A stretch of DNA of 64,000 nucleotides from Pedobacter nyackensis. GTDB lineage: Bacteria > Bacteroidota > Bacteroidia > Sphingobacteriales > Sphingobacteriaceae. Below are positions 53,677-62,483 of this stretch, in pieces; within the stretch, counting starts at the first letter, position 1; each line of letters opens with the position of its first letter. The translations under genes were made by a program, and so were the position numbers. The DNA is taken from positions 248,001-312,000 of the forward strand of contig NZ_FWYB01000004.1 of assembly GCF_900176505.1 (NCBI RefSeq), written 5' to 3'. The notes below the pieces were generated by a model. The model worked only from the letters and a program-made list of their open reading frames with translations, ran no database searches and was not told where the DNA came from.

Positions 53677-56193
53677 ATGAAGATGAAAATGATATTTGTT
53701 GGGCTACTGGGCTTATGTTGCAGTACTTCGATGGCTCAACAAGAAAAAGTTCAGAAAGCCAAGACAGATTCGGCTAAAAACACAATCAAGCCGATCAGTT
53801 CGATTGTAACAAAAGATACAGAGAGTAAAAATGGAATGATCAACATTCACCGGAATGGAGATAAATATTATTTTGAAATTCCTGATGCACTCTTGAAAAG
53901 AGAACTTCTGGTAACCAGCTGGTTGGTAACTGTACCTGGCGGTAGTCCAAAATTTGGTGGAGAGATTATGAACACACGTACGATTTCTTTTGAAAAGGGA
54001 TTTGGTGGCAAGCTGATCATGCGAGCAATGAGTGTAGGTAACCAGGTTGATCCAAAAGACAACATCGCGAAGGCTGTAGCCAATTCAAGCATTGATGCCA
54101 TTGCAATGGTGTTTGACATTAAGGCTGTTGGACAAAACGGAAAGAGTTCAGTAATTGATATTACAGATTTTTTCCAGAAGGAAAACACCTTTACGATGTT
54201 GAGCCCTGAGGTAAAATCAAAAATGTCTGTTAGTGGGATTGCTGCGGACAGAAGTTACCTGAAAAGTGTGGCTTCTTATCCTGCCAATATGGAGTTTAAA
54301 ATGGTAAGAACTTATGCTGCTACGGCTGGTGGTGGAGCTGCTGCTCCGGGACGTCCCGCAGTCGCACCAATAGAAGCTGCTAAAATTGGATCTGCAATTA
54401 CAATGGAGGTTTCAGTTTCCATTTTCTTAATGCCGGAAAAACCAATGATGCCGCGCCATTTTGATTTACGTGTAGGTTATTTTGCAAATTCATATCAACC
54501 CCTTTCTGATCAGCAGCAAGATTTTGGGCCGACAACCTTTATTGTTCGCTATCGTTTGGAACCAAAGGCTGAGGATATGGCAAAATATAAAAGAGGTGAA
54601 TTGGTAGAACCGAAAGAGCAAATTGTATATTATATAGATCCGGCTACACCTAAACAATGGCGCCCATATTTAATTGCAGGTATTAACGATTGGAATGAAG
54701 CCTTTAAGGCTGCCGGTTTCAAGAATGCTATTATTGGTAAAGAATGGCCTGAAAATGATACGACGATGAGTCTTGAAGATGCACGTTATAAAGTGTTGAG
54801 GTATTTGCCATCAGACATCCCTAATGCTTACGGACCTAATATTCATGATCCTAGAAGTGGAGAGATTTTACAAAGTTATGTGGGATGGTATCATAACGTG
54901 ATGAGCCTTGTGCACGATTGGTATATGGTTCAGGCTAGTCCGAATGATCCTAGAGCTCGTAAAATGAAATTTAGTGATGAGTTAATGGGAGAATTGATCC
55001 GTTTTGTATCCTCACATGAAGTAGGTCATACATTAGGGCTACGCCACAATATGGGAAGCAGTAGTTGCACTCCAGTTGAAAAATTAAGAGATAAACATTG
55101 GTTGGAAGCGCATGGACATTCTAGTTCTATCATGGATTATGCACGTTTTAACTATGTTGCACAACCTCAAGATAGTGTAGGTATTGTTTCAGGTATTATG
55201 CCACGTATCAATGATTATGATAAATGGGCCATCAAATGGGGATACACCTATATTGGCGCTAAAAATGACCAGGAAGATAAAAAAGTAGTATCTAGATGGA
55301 TTACAGACAGCTTGAAAGCTAATCCGAGATTATGGTTTGGTGGTGAAGGTATGAACTTCGATGCACGTTGTCAGACAGAAGATGTGGGCGATAATGCCAT
55401 GAAAGCCAGTGAGTACGGTGTTAAAAACTTACAATATGTATTGGCTCATCTTGCTGACTGGACAAAGGAAGACAATGATTTGTACAATAACCAAACAAAA
55501 ATGTACTTACAGGTGGCCACTCAATTTAATAGATATGTGAACCATGTGATAAAAAACATTGCGAGTGTATATGAAACCATTAAAATGCCTGGTCAACCTG
55601 GTGATACCTATTCTTCAGTACCTGTTGAAAAGCAAAGGGAAGCAGTTGCATTTTTGAATAAGCAGGTTTTTGAAACACCGACATGGTTATTAGATTTAAA
55701 CATGTTGAATAAAATTGGTAGCCCTGCACGCTCTGGCGCAGTACGTTCAGTTCAAAATAGTACCATGGTTCAGTTGTTTAATGATAGGGTATTCAATACT
55801 TTAAACATCATGGAGCAACGTTTTGGTGAGGAAAAAACCTATTCTGTAAATGAATATTTATCAGATATAAAATCAGGTGTGTGGAAGGAGCTGCAAACAA
55901 ATCAAGAAATTGATATGTACCGTAGAGATGTACAAAAAAATTACATCAACTGTCTCTTGAGGGTGAAAAATGAAGCGGAAGTTGGTAATAATGCCTTAGG
56001 GTTACTTTTTGGTGGACCAACCGCGGCAGAGACCATGCCATTAACTGTGAATTCTGATATTGGTTCTGTTATAACCTTACATTTAGAAAATTTAAACAAA
56101 GAAATTTTGGCTGCTGCTGATAAGGCTACTGACAAAGATTCGAAAGCACATTTGCTATTTGTTGCCAATCAGATTAAAAAGGATCTGAAGTAA
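53677..56193 (+). CDS. DUF5117/DUF4953-family zinc metalloprotease (active-site intact)
   Basis: 838 residues; signal FVGLLGLCCSTSMAQ. Same architecture as the preceding gene, including YYFEIPDALLKRELLVTSW and NDWNEAFKAAGFKNAI. The zinc motif is complete: His447, Glu448, His451 and His457 in SHEVGHTLGLRHNMGSS, with the downstream SSIMDYARFNYVAQP segment typical of metzincin-like proteases. It should be a secreted or periplasmic zinc peptidase. Starts 28 bases after its pseudo-enzyme paralogue, so both are probably made together. Confidence 0.93.
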   Translation: MKMKMIFVGLLGLCCSTSMAQQEKVQKAKTDSAKNTIKPISSIVTKDTESKNGMINIHRNGDKYYFEIPDALLKRELLVTSWLVTVPGGSPKFGGEIMNTRTISFEKGFGGKLIMRAMSVGNQVDPKDNIAKAVANSSIDAIAMVFDIKAVGQNGKSSVIDITDFFQKENTFTMLSPEVKSKMSVSGIAADRSYLKSVASYPANMEFKMVRTYAATAGGGAAAPGRPAVAPIEAAKIGSAITMEVSVSIFLMPEKPMMPRHFDLRVGYFANSYQPLSDQQQDFGPTTFIVRYRLEPKAEDMAKYKRGELVEPKEQIVYYIDPATPKQWRPYLIAGINDWNEAFKAAGFKNAIIGKEWPENDTTMSLEDARYKVLRYLPSDIPNAYGPNIHDPRSGEILQSYVGWYHNVMSLVHDWYMVQASPNDPRARKMKFSDELMGELIRFVSSHEVGHTLGLRHNMGSSSCTPVEKLRDKHWLEAHGHSSSIMDYARFNYVAQPQDSVGIVSGIMPRINDYDKWAIKWGYTYIGAKNDQEDKKVVSRWITDSLKANPRLWFGGEGMNFDARCQTEDVGDNAMKASEYGVKNLQYVLAHLADWTKEDNDLYNNQTKMYLQVATQFNRYVNHVIKNIASVYETIKMPGQPGDTYSSVPVEKQREAVAFLNKQVFETPTWLLDLNMLNKIGSPARSGAVRSVQNSTMVQLFNDRVFNTLNIMEQRFGEEKTYSVNEYLSDIKSGVWKELQTNQEIDMYRRDVQKNYINCLLRVKNEAEVGNNALGLLFGGPTAAETMPLTVNSDIGSVITLHLENLNKEILAAADKATDKDSKAHLLFVANQIKKDLK

Positions 56194-56227
56194 TTTTTAA
56201 AGTATAAATAATTTATGTTAAAAAACT

Positions 56228-56264
56228 CATTCCCTGCTCCGCTTTAATTGTAGAGCCGGGAATG
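56228..56264 (+). terminator. Hairpin between the metalloprotease and TlpA-like genes
   Basis: CATTCCCTGCTC (56228-56239) pairs with GAGCCGGGAATG (56253-56264) with one mismatch and is followed by TTTATAAAGG. It could end the SusCD4/metalloprotease transcript in part, or lie in the leader of the next gene. An unusually clear Shine-Dalgarno sequence, AAAGGAGG (56270-56277), lies just after it and before ATG 56283. Confidence 0.5.
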
Positions 56265-56282
56265 TTTATAAAGGAGGAAATT

Positions 56283-57683
56283 ATGAAAAAATTATTGACG
56301 ATTCTGCTATTGTTTGCCGTGGGTATCATTGAAGCTATAGCAGCATCGGGTAAGGCAACTGTTAATTGTACCGTTTATGGAGCACAGGGAAGTGGTTTGT
56401 ACTTATATCAGCTTAAAGATGGCGAAGCCCATAGTTTGGGCTTTAAACGCCCTGATGAAAAAGGGACATGTAAGTTTGTCGTAGATGTAAAGGAAGGTGT
56501 TTATTTTTTTAGAAAGGCAGGAGGCAAAGGTCATACCTTTAATCATGTCATTTATCTGAAAGATGGAGATGTAAAAAAAATTGATCTGTATGCAGGTAAA
56601 TTATCTCTTGATTACGACAGTTGTATTGTTGAACAACCAAATGCAGAAACAAAAGCTTTGGCAAACTGGATGCTCCAGTTTAATGCGTACGAGAAGTCAG
56701 TGGTAAATAGAAAAGATCAATCCCATGATAAGTACAGGGTTTTTGAAAAGTCTGCCTCCTCATTTTTGCAAAAAAACAAAACAAAAAATGTTTATTTTAA
56801 CCAGTGGCTGGCCGACAAAGTAGAAACGGATCTCAAATACCTTTTAGCAGCAAACTATTTTAATTTTGGATCGAGGTTAAATACCACTTATGATAGTACT
56901 GCTAATGCTCAGGCATTTTATAAGCCATTGCAAGACAAAAAGATTGTATGTAATCCTAGTTTGCTGCGCTCAGAAAATGGCATGCAAATGCTCAATTATA
57001 TTTTTGGTTACTGGAAATTTAATAAGGTGAAAAATACAAAAGATTTGGTTGCTTCATCTTTTTCTGAAAACACAGCATTCATTTGTAATGATCAGGTTAG
57101 GCTGCGCTATCTGGCCTACCATATGAGGAACATCAAAAAATATGAAGACTTTGTAGATCATGTAAAACCTTATCAGTCATTGTTCGCTTCAGCAGAAATG
57201 AAAGCAGCCTATCAGCAACGTTATGAAGATCTTTATCTCTTTGCCAAAGGTACTCAGGGTTATGATTTCGAATTGAAAGATGTAAATGATAAGCCCCACA
57301 AGTTATCCGATTTTAAAGGAAAGGTTGTCATCATTGATATGTGGGCTATGTGGTGTGCGCCTTGTTTAGCTGAGAAACCTATTATGGCAAAAATTGAACA
57401 TGATTATTATAAGGATCGAACTGATATTGAATTTATTGGCGTTTCGGTGGATGGATTAAATCGCAGTGATCTTTGGAAGGGTTTTGTAAAGAGAAATGGC
57501 TTTAAAAGTTTAGAATTACTATCAAATTCAACTGAATCTATTCAAAAGTATTATAAGATTGCAGGCATTCCACGTTTTTTGATTTTTGATCGTGAGGGAA
57601 AAATTGTAACTGTAGATGCACCCATGCCATCAAATCCTGAATTTAAAAAGCTAATTGATAAAACCCTGGCTTCAACCAACTAA
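56283..57683 (+). CDS. TlpA-like periplasmic thiol-disulfide protein (WCAPC)
   Basis: About 466 residues from ATG 56283, chosen because of the AAAGGAGG ribosome site 5 bases upstream and the signal peptide LLTILLLFAVGIIEAIAA. The DUF4369-like N-terminal domain (about 20-120) is more diverged than those in the 30842 operon, followed by a helical middle. The thioredoxin fold carries Cys358-Ala-Pro-Cys361 in DMWAMWCAPC and cis-Pro AGIPRFLIF, with tail APMPSNPEFK. Followed by a second TlpA-like gene after 10 bases. Confidence 0.9.
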   Translation: MKKLLTILLLFAVGIIEAIAASGKATVNCTVYGAQGSGLYLYQLKDGEAHSLGFKRPDEKGTCKFVVDVKEGVYFFRKAGGKGHTFNHVIYLKDGDVKKIDLYAGKLSLDYDSCIVEQPNAETKALANWMLQFNAYEKSVVNRKDQSHDKYRVFEKSASSFLQKNKTKNVYFNQWLADKVETDLKYLLAANYFNFGSRLNTTYDSTANAQAFYKPLQDKKIVCNPSLLRSENGMQMLNYIFGYWKFNKVKNTKDLVASSFSENTAFICNDQVRLRYLAYHMRNIKKYEDFVDHVKPYQSLFASAEMKAAYQQRYEDLYLFAKGTQGYDFELKDVNDKPHKLSDFKGKVVIIDMWAMWCAPCLAEKPIMAKIEHDYYKDRTDIEFIGVSVDGLNRSDLWKGFVKRNGFKSLELLSNSTESIQKYYKIAGIPRFLIFDREGKIVTVDAPMPSNPEFKKLIDKTLASTN

Positions 57684-57693
57684 CGAAATTTAT

Positions 57694-59472
57694 ATGAAAA
57701 TTTTAAAAAATAATATTTTATTCTTTTTATTCCTGCTTATAACTGTTGATGCCCTGGCACAGGAGCAGTTGGTTAATGTAACAGGACTACTTACAGAGAA
57801 AAAGCATGCTGAAATTGCCATCTGGAGCAATACAGCCGGATCACCGCGCCTTATTGCTACCGCAGTAACGGATCCTGCGGATAACAGGTTTTCCCTTGCT
57901 GTTCCGTATCGTGCTGATGCAACTTATCAATTGCGTGTAACGATCATGAAAATGGGTAAATTGAGATTGGAACGTGATCTTGGTGCAACATTCCCAATAC
58001 AGTTAAATGCGGGCGAAAATATCAACGTAACCTTGAATCCTGCACAGTTTGATGAGAAAGCACTAAAAGGTATGGTCGTTGAAAAAGGAGCTGCTAAATT
58101 TTCTACAGCAATGGTTAGTGGTACTTTGACGAATTGGAAAATTGGAGGAGAGTTGTCGTTGGAGAAGGTAGTTGAAGGCCGTTTCCAAAAAATAGAAACC
58201 TTTAATATAGAAAAGGGTAATCCTGTTTTTAGCTTGTTAATTCCTGTGAAGGAGGAAGGTTTCTATTACCTTTCAACTACCCGATGGAAAAAGCGCCTGT
58301 ATTTGAAACCTAATGATAAGGTTGCTTTAAACATAGATGGTGCCTGGGCTACAGAAACCGAATGGGTAAAAACTACAGCAGAAAACAAAGTGCTGGTTAA
58401 TTGGGAACAGCTGATTCAGCCTGCTTCCGTTTATGGTTATAATTTGGAGCAGCGGTCAAGAGCGCTTATAGATTCTGTAGCTTTTAAATCAGCGTACCAA
58501 TCGTTACAGCCAAAGGTTAAAGACTTTTTAGCCGGTGTTAATACGCCTAATGAGAAGTTTAACAAGCTGTTTAAAACTGCAGGTCAACTGGATAATAGCC
58601 TGCTACCATTGCGCTCATTGCTCAATCTTGCGGGGAAAAAGCATTTGTTTTGGTTACCGGCCAGGGAATTTTCTAATGTGCCAGCATTTTACAGGGAGGT
58701 GTTAAAACAAAACAAAATTAATTCCGCTGATTTGTTGCTGTTTGGGGAAGGAAATGAATACATCAACTTATATGCTAAATTTAGCCTTAGCGAACTGGAT
58801 GCGCAAAAAAGACAGGGCTTGGGTGACGCAGAGAAGCTACAGCATATGATGAGCACAGTTTCAAATGAGACTTTAAAGGCATTTTTATTAAAAGGACAGC
58901 TGGAAGACCTAAATGTTAATAATTACAGCGAGTTTAAGCATGTTTTTCTTCCTTATGCAAAGTATACAAAACCGGAATCCGTAAAGTGGAAATACAATCA
59001 TGTTTTGGCACAGTTTGCTCCTGATACCGTTTTTATTGGTAAATCAGCTTATGATTTTACTTTACCGGATGTAAACGGCAAACCTGTATCAATGAAAGAT
59101 TTTAAAGGTAAAGTGGTACTCATAGATGTATGGGCTACCTGGTGCGGTCCTTGTAAAGCACAAATGCCTTTCCTGAAGGAAGTTGAAGAGGCGTATAAAG
59201 GAAATGATAACATTGTTTTTGTGGGTATTTCTGTTGATGCTGAATCCGCCAAACAAAAATGGTTGGATATGATCAAAGAAAAGGGACTTGATGGGGTTCA
59301 ACTCTTAGATAAGTCGGGTAAAGCCTTCGCTAATAAGTACAAGATTAATGCGATTCCTCGCTTTTTGCTGATCGATAAGAAAGGCAACTGGGTTGAAGTT
59401 CGCTGCCCGCTACCTGAAAATAAAGCAAGGTTAAAGGATTATATTGATCGTGAACTAAATAAAGGCGTGTAG
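57694..59472 (+). CDS. TlpA-like periplasmic thiol-disulfide protein with extended N-terminus (WCGPC)
   Basis: About 592 residues from ATG 57694; signal ILFFLFLLITVDALAQ. Longer than the other TlpA-like proteins here because it seems to carry two N-terminal beta domains (about 20-130 and 135-230), the second with the DUF4369-like VKEEGFYYLSTTRWKKRLYL. A helical middle and the thioredoxin fold follow: DVWATWCGPC with Cys484 and Cys487, and cis-Pro NAIPRFLLI. The tail differs (CPLPENKARLKD). Last gene before a strong terminator. Confidence 0.9.
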   Translation: MKILKNNILFFLFLLITVDALAQEQLVNVTGLLTEKKHAEIAIWSNTAGSPRLIATAVTDPADNRFSLAVPYRADATYQLRVTIMKMGKLRLERDLGATFPIQLNAGENINVTLNPAQFDEKALKGMVVEKGAAKFSTAMVSGTLTNWKIGGELSLEKVVEGRFQKIETFNIEKGNPVFSLLIPVKEEGFYYLSTTRWKKRLYLKPNDKVALNIDGAWATETEWVKTTAENKVLVNWEQLIQPASVYGYNLEQRSRALIDSVAFKSAYQSLQPKVKDFLAGVNTPNEKFNKLFKTAGQLDNSLLPLRSLLNLAGKKHLFWLPAREFSNVPAFYREVLKQNKINSADLLLFGEGNEYINLYAKFSLSELDAQKRQGLGDAEKLQHMMSTVSNETLKAFLLKGQLEDLNVNNYSEFKHVFLPYAKYTKPESVKWKYNHVLAQFAPDTVFIGKSAYDFTLPDVNGKPVSMKDFKGKVVLIDVWATWCGPCKAQMPFLKEVEEAYKGNDNIVFVGISVDAESAKQKWLDMIKEKGLDGVQLLDKSGKAFANKYKINAIPRFLLIDKKGNWVEVRCPLPENKARLKDYIDRELNKGV

Positions 59473-59489
59473 CGGTTTATTTTAAAGAT

Positions 59490-59530
59490 AGAAGAGCCTG
59501 TATCAGTTTTTGATACAGGCTCTTCTATTT
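59490..59530. terminator. Strong terminator at the end of the SusCD/thioredoxin/protease region
   Basis: A 16-bp perfect stem, AGAAGAGCCTGTATCA (59490-59505) and TGATACAGGCTCTTCT (59511-59526), with a 5-base loop, followed by ATTTTAC. It lies 17 bases after the last TlpA-like stop. It faces the convergent AraC gene and may work in both directions. Confidence 0.9.
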
Positions 59531-59543
59531 TACGTACTAATTA

Positions 59544-59570
59544 GGGATACCGGCCTTCGCGGGTATGACA
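59544..59570. repeat. REP-like short palindromic element
   Basis: The stretch from GGGATACC through GGCCTTCGCG to GGGTATGACA resembles the scattered palindromic intergenic elements of the type GTCATNCCCGCGAAGGCGGG (read on the minus strand). ATACC/GGTAT and GC/GC pair around a G-G mismatch. Only one copy is visible in this window, so it is a candidate and not a proven repeat. Confidence 0.4.
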
Positions 59571-59597
59571 AGTGCTTTACCTGGAAAAGCAGTTCTC

Positions 59598-60533
59598 TTA
59601 GTAAACCGGTTCGAACTGACGGAGTGAGAAAGACGCTTTCGGGCTTTTAACTTTCAATCGTCCTTTATATTCAACAGGCGATTTACCGGTAACTTTCTTA
59701 AAAATTCTTGAAAAGTAAAAAGGGTCTTCATACCCTACTTTTTGGGCCACTTCTTTTATGATTAAATTACTTTGAGTGAGCAATTGGCATGCATGACGAA
59801 TTTTTATTCTGATAAAGTAATCAATTGGTGAAAGCCCTGTTTTTTGCTTAAAAAGTGCAGAATAATGCGATGATGAGTAATTAAATTCTTTGGCAATGCC
59901 TTCAACAGTAAGGTGGTTTTGTAAGTTGTCTTTCATAAAGGCAATCGACTTTTCCAGTTTATCTTCATCTTCTTCTATATTTTTATTTGCCTTATTGGGA
60001 AATAAAAATAAGGAGATCAAATGATATAGATTGAAATTGGCATAGCCTATATTTTCGAAAGCAAAGCCATCTGATAAGCTTGAATAGATTTTGTGCCATG
60101 CTTCGAGCACGTCATCACCAAAGGGTAGCTGAGTAGGGTTTTCATATTTTTGGAAATCGAAGTCAGCTTTTAGGTCATCCGCCATGCTGCCACCAAATTG
60201 TACCCAGTAAATACTCCCTGGAATTTCGGCATCTGCTCGAAAAGACTGTAGCTGATCAGGGGTTAATAGCATGAATTGATTCGTATGAATGGTAAAGGCT
60301 TCATTTCTCGTTTCAAAATGACCTTTGCCATCCAGACAATAAATCAGGATATAATTAGAGTTGCTGTCTTCATTAAATGGGTAATGATGTTTAACATTGG
60401 ATGAATAGCCAATTTCAGTTATATAAAGCGCATTTCTGAAAAACTTATTCTTAATGTAGTCGTTGATTACTTCAGTTGGAACAGTGATTTGATTTTTTCC
60501 AAAGAAATCATCTTTGTGGTTAGCCTTCTCCAT
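59598..60533 (-). CDS. AraC-family transcription regulator
   Basis: 311 residues. N-terminal cupin-type sensing domain (about 30-170; HFETRNEAFTIHTNQFMLL, SIYWVQFGG) and C-terminal double HTH (about 200-300), with HLTVEGIAKEFNYSSSHYSA and the signature KEVAQKVGYEDPFYFSRIFK followed by KVTGKSPVEYKG. This is the typical layout of sugar-sensing AraC regulators. It is convergent with the thioredoxin region and followed upstream on the same strand by TPR regulators. Target unknown; an 11-base tandem repeat lies in its own upstream region. Confidence 0.92.
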   Translation of the reverse strand: MEKANHKDDFFGKNQITVPTEVINDYIKNKFFRNALYITEIGYSSNVKHHYPFNEDSNSNYILIYCLDGKGHFETRNEAFTIHTNQFMLLTPDQLQSFRADAEIPGSIYWVQFGGSMADDLKADFDFQKYENPTQLPFGDDVLEAWHKIYSSLSDGFAFENIGYANFNLYHLISLFLFPNKANKNIEEDEDKLEKSIAFMKDNLQNHLTVEGIAKEFNYSSSHYSALFKQKTGLSPIDYFIRIKIRHACQLLTQSNLIIKEVAQKVGYEDPFYFSRIFKKVTGKSPVEYKGRLKVKSPKASFSLRQFEPVY

Positions 60534-60610
60534 GGTTCTTTAGTTAGGGGTATTGGTCGAAATTGATGGAGGCTAAATACGGGCTTTAGTTCTGGATTAA
60601 AGAAAAAGTG

Positions 60611-60632
60611 ACCACTACAAAACCACTACAAT
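60611..60632. promoter_or_regulatory. Tandem 11-base repeat upstream of the AraC gene
   Basis: ACCACTACAAA (60611-60621) is followed at once by ACCACTACAAT (60622-60632). Head-to-tail sites one helical turn apart are a common arrangement for AraC-family dimers. It lies about 80 bases upstream of the regulator's start, in the 190-base gap before the TPR gene, so autoregulation is possible. Inference from spacing only. Confidence 0.4.
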
Positions 60633-60723
60633 GGCACTTTAAATGCTATTTTACAAGGGTTTTAACAAACAAACCGATTAAAAGAGAAGAAAGAACCAGA
60701 AGGCGTCCTGTTTTTATGATGTT

Positions 60724-62397
60724 CTATTGCCCGACTGGAGTTTGATCTAACTGAGATAAAAATATCACCAGGTTCGTATCGGTTCCGGTTAAATTCAACT
60801 TTTTGCGCAAACGGGTTCGGGCGATTTCTATTGACTTAGGACTAATGTTTGTGATTGCTGAAATCTCTTTAGTGGTTAGATTTAATTTTAAAAAAGCGCA
60901 TAACCTAAGCTCACTTGGACTAAGGTCGGGGAACCTTTCGTTCAAAATATCAAAGAAGTCTTTATGAATGTTCTGGAACCTAAGCTTAAATTCTTTTAGG
61001 AGTTCTGGTTGAAGATTGGATTGTAGATCTATGACTACTTTTTGTACAGCTGTTTGAGACTCTGGTCCCATATTTTGTTTGATTTCCAGCAGCTTTTCAG
61101 AAATGACATCTATCAGTTCGTTCTTTTGAACTAAGTGTAATACCTGAGCAGTCAGTTCTTTATCTTTTAATTCTATGTCTTTTTCGAGGTTTTTTTTCTC
61201 CAGCTGCAAATGAGCTTGGTTCAGCTGTGATCTTCGGGCTTTATTTTTTTGCAGGAAGAAAAGAAGCGTAATGATGATCAAAGAGAGTCCTAGACTAATA
61301 GCAATTATCCAGCTATAAAGATCCTTTTCCCGTTGTTTGGTTTGCAGCTCACTTTGCTTACGGTCAAATTCAAACTGCATTTCTAACTGTGCGATTTTGC
61401 GCGTCCTTGCTTCATTAAACAGGCTGTCATTTGTCTCTTTCTGGAGTTCAATCGCTGCCAGGGCCTCTTTGTATTTACCTTGTTGTTTATATATGTTGTA
61501 TAAATAGGAGGAGGATTGACTTAAAAGCCCATAAGAGCCCAGATCCTTTTTTAGAATGGTCACTTTTTTTAGGTACGGTTCGGCAGCTGTGTAGTCTCCT
61601 AAGCTATAATAGTACTGACCAAGTCTATAGTTTGAACTGGCTATACCCATCGTATCCCTGGTTTTTTCCCTGATTGCCATCGCTTCAAGATAGTGTTTAA
61701 GCGCTAGTTCATTTTTACCAAGATGTTGATAAACCTGTCCTTGATTATTTAAGATATTTGCAACATTCCCCTGATCACCTATTTGCTTACTGATCTTAAG
61801 CGCCTCATTTAAATAGATTTCTGCTCTACGGTAGTCTTTAATTTCTTTATAGGTCCCCCCAAGATTATTCAATAAGCCTGCTTTTCGTTCAAGATTTCTT
61901 TCTGTTTTATCTCCTAAATAAGTAAGCGCTTTGGTATATTTTGAAATCGCATTTTTAAAGTCGTTTTGCATCAAATATATTGTACCCAGGTTAACATAAG
62001 CAGCAAAAAGGATATTGGGATCGGGCTTTTTTTGCGAGTTATGAATAACCTTATAGTAAAATTGTACGGATTTTGGGTAATTCTCAAGCTGCAGATAGAC
62101 TGTAGCCAGATTTAGATTAGCTCTTTGTAAGAATGAATCAGATTTAATCATATTTGCAAGCCTTGCTGATTCCTCTGCGTATTCCAATGCTAAAGCAGGC
62201 TTGGTTTTGGTGTTTAATTTGGTAAGCTCAGTTGCTATTTTAAATTTTTCCTCATCATTCTCTGTCAGGCTTAATGACTTTTTTAAGCTATCTATTTTTG
62301 AGGATTGCGCATCAGAATTTAAGCAAGAAAATGAAATACATGCCAGTAGGAAGAAGTGTTTGATTAATAAATTCTGAAGTAGTTTTTTTCTCACCAA
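60724..62397 (-). CDS. Membrane-anchored TPR protein with LuxR-type HTH (transcription regulator)
   Basis: 557 residues. An N-terminal export signal (HFFLLACISFSC) precedes several tetratricopeptide repeats (about 80-320; for example GLLNNLGGTYKEIKDYRRAE and ANILNNQGQVYQHLGKNELA). One transmembrane helix follows (about 358-380, IIAISLGLSLIIITLLFFL), then a coiled coil (KKNLEKDIELKDKELTAQ) and a C-terminal LuxR/GerE-like HTH (about 490-545; LTTKEISAITNISPKSIEIA). The TPR part should face the periplasm and the HTH the cytoplasm. No ATG is available at the 5' end; the start is TTG 62397 or GTG 62394. Paralogue of the next gene. Confidence 0.88.
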   Translation of the reverse strand: MVRKKLLQNLLIKHFFLLACISFSCLNSDAQSSKIDSLKKSLSLTENDEEKFKIATELTKLNTKTKPALALEYAEESARLANMIKSDSFLQRANLNLATVYLQLENYPKSVQFYYKVIHNSQKKPDPNILFAAYVNLGTIYLMQNDFKNAISKYTKALTYLGDKTERNLERKAGLLNNLGGTYKEIKDYRRAEIYLNEALKISKQIGDQGNVANILNNQGQVYQHLGKNELALKHYLEAMAIREKTRDTMGIASSNYRLGQYYYSLGDYTAAEPYLKKVTILKKDLGSYGLLSQSSSYLYNIYKQQGKYKEALAAIELQKETNDSLFNEARTRKIAQLEMQFEFDRKQSELQTKQREKDLYSWIIAISLGLSLIIITLLFFLQKNKARRSQLNQAHLQLEKKNLEKDIELKDKELTAQVLHLVQKNELIDVISEKLLEIKQNMGPESQTAVQKVVIDLQSNLQPELLKEFKLRFQNIHKDFFDILNERFPDLSPSELRLCAFLKLNLTTKEISAITNISPKSIEIARTRLRKKLNLTGTDTNLVIFLSQLDQTPVGQ

Positions 62398-62483
62398 ATA
62401 GGGATTTAATTAAAAATGCAACATTCAATAATTAAGGTTTAACGCGATAAAAATACGAATCTTAATCCTTATTCAAGCTAATT

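Noticed and set aside
59049..59301. Minus-strand frames inside the last TlpA-like gene
   Set aside because: They are shadows of a conserved thioredoxin domain on the plus strand, with no recognisable domain of their own.
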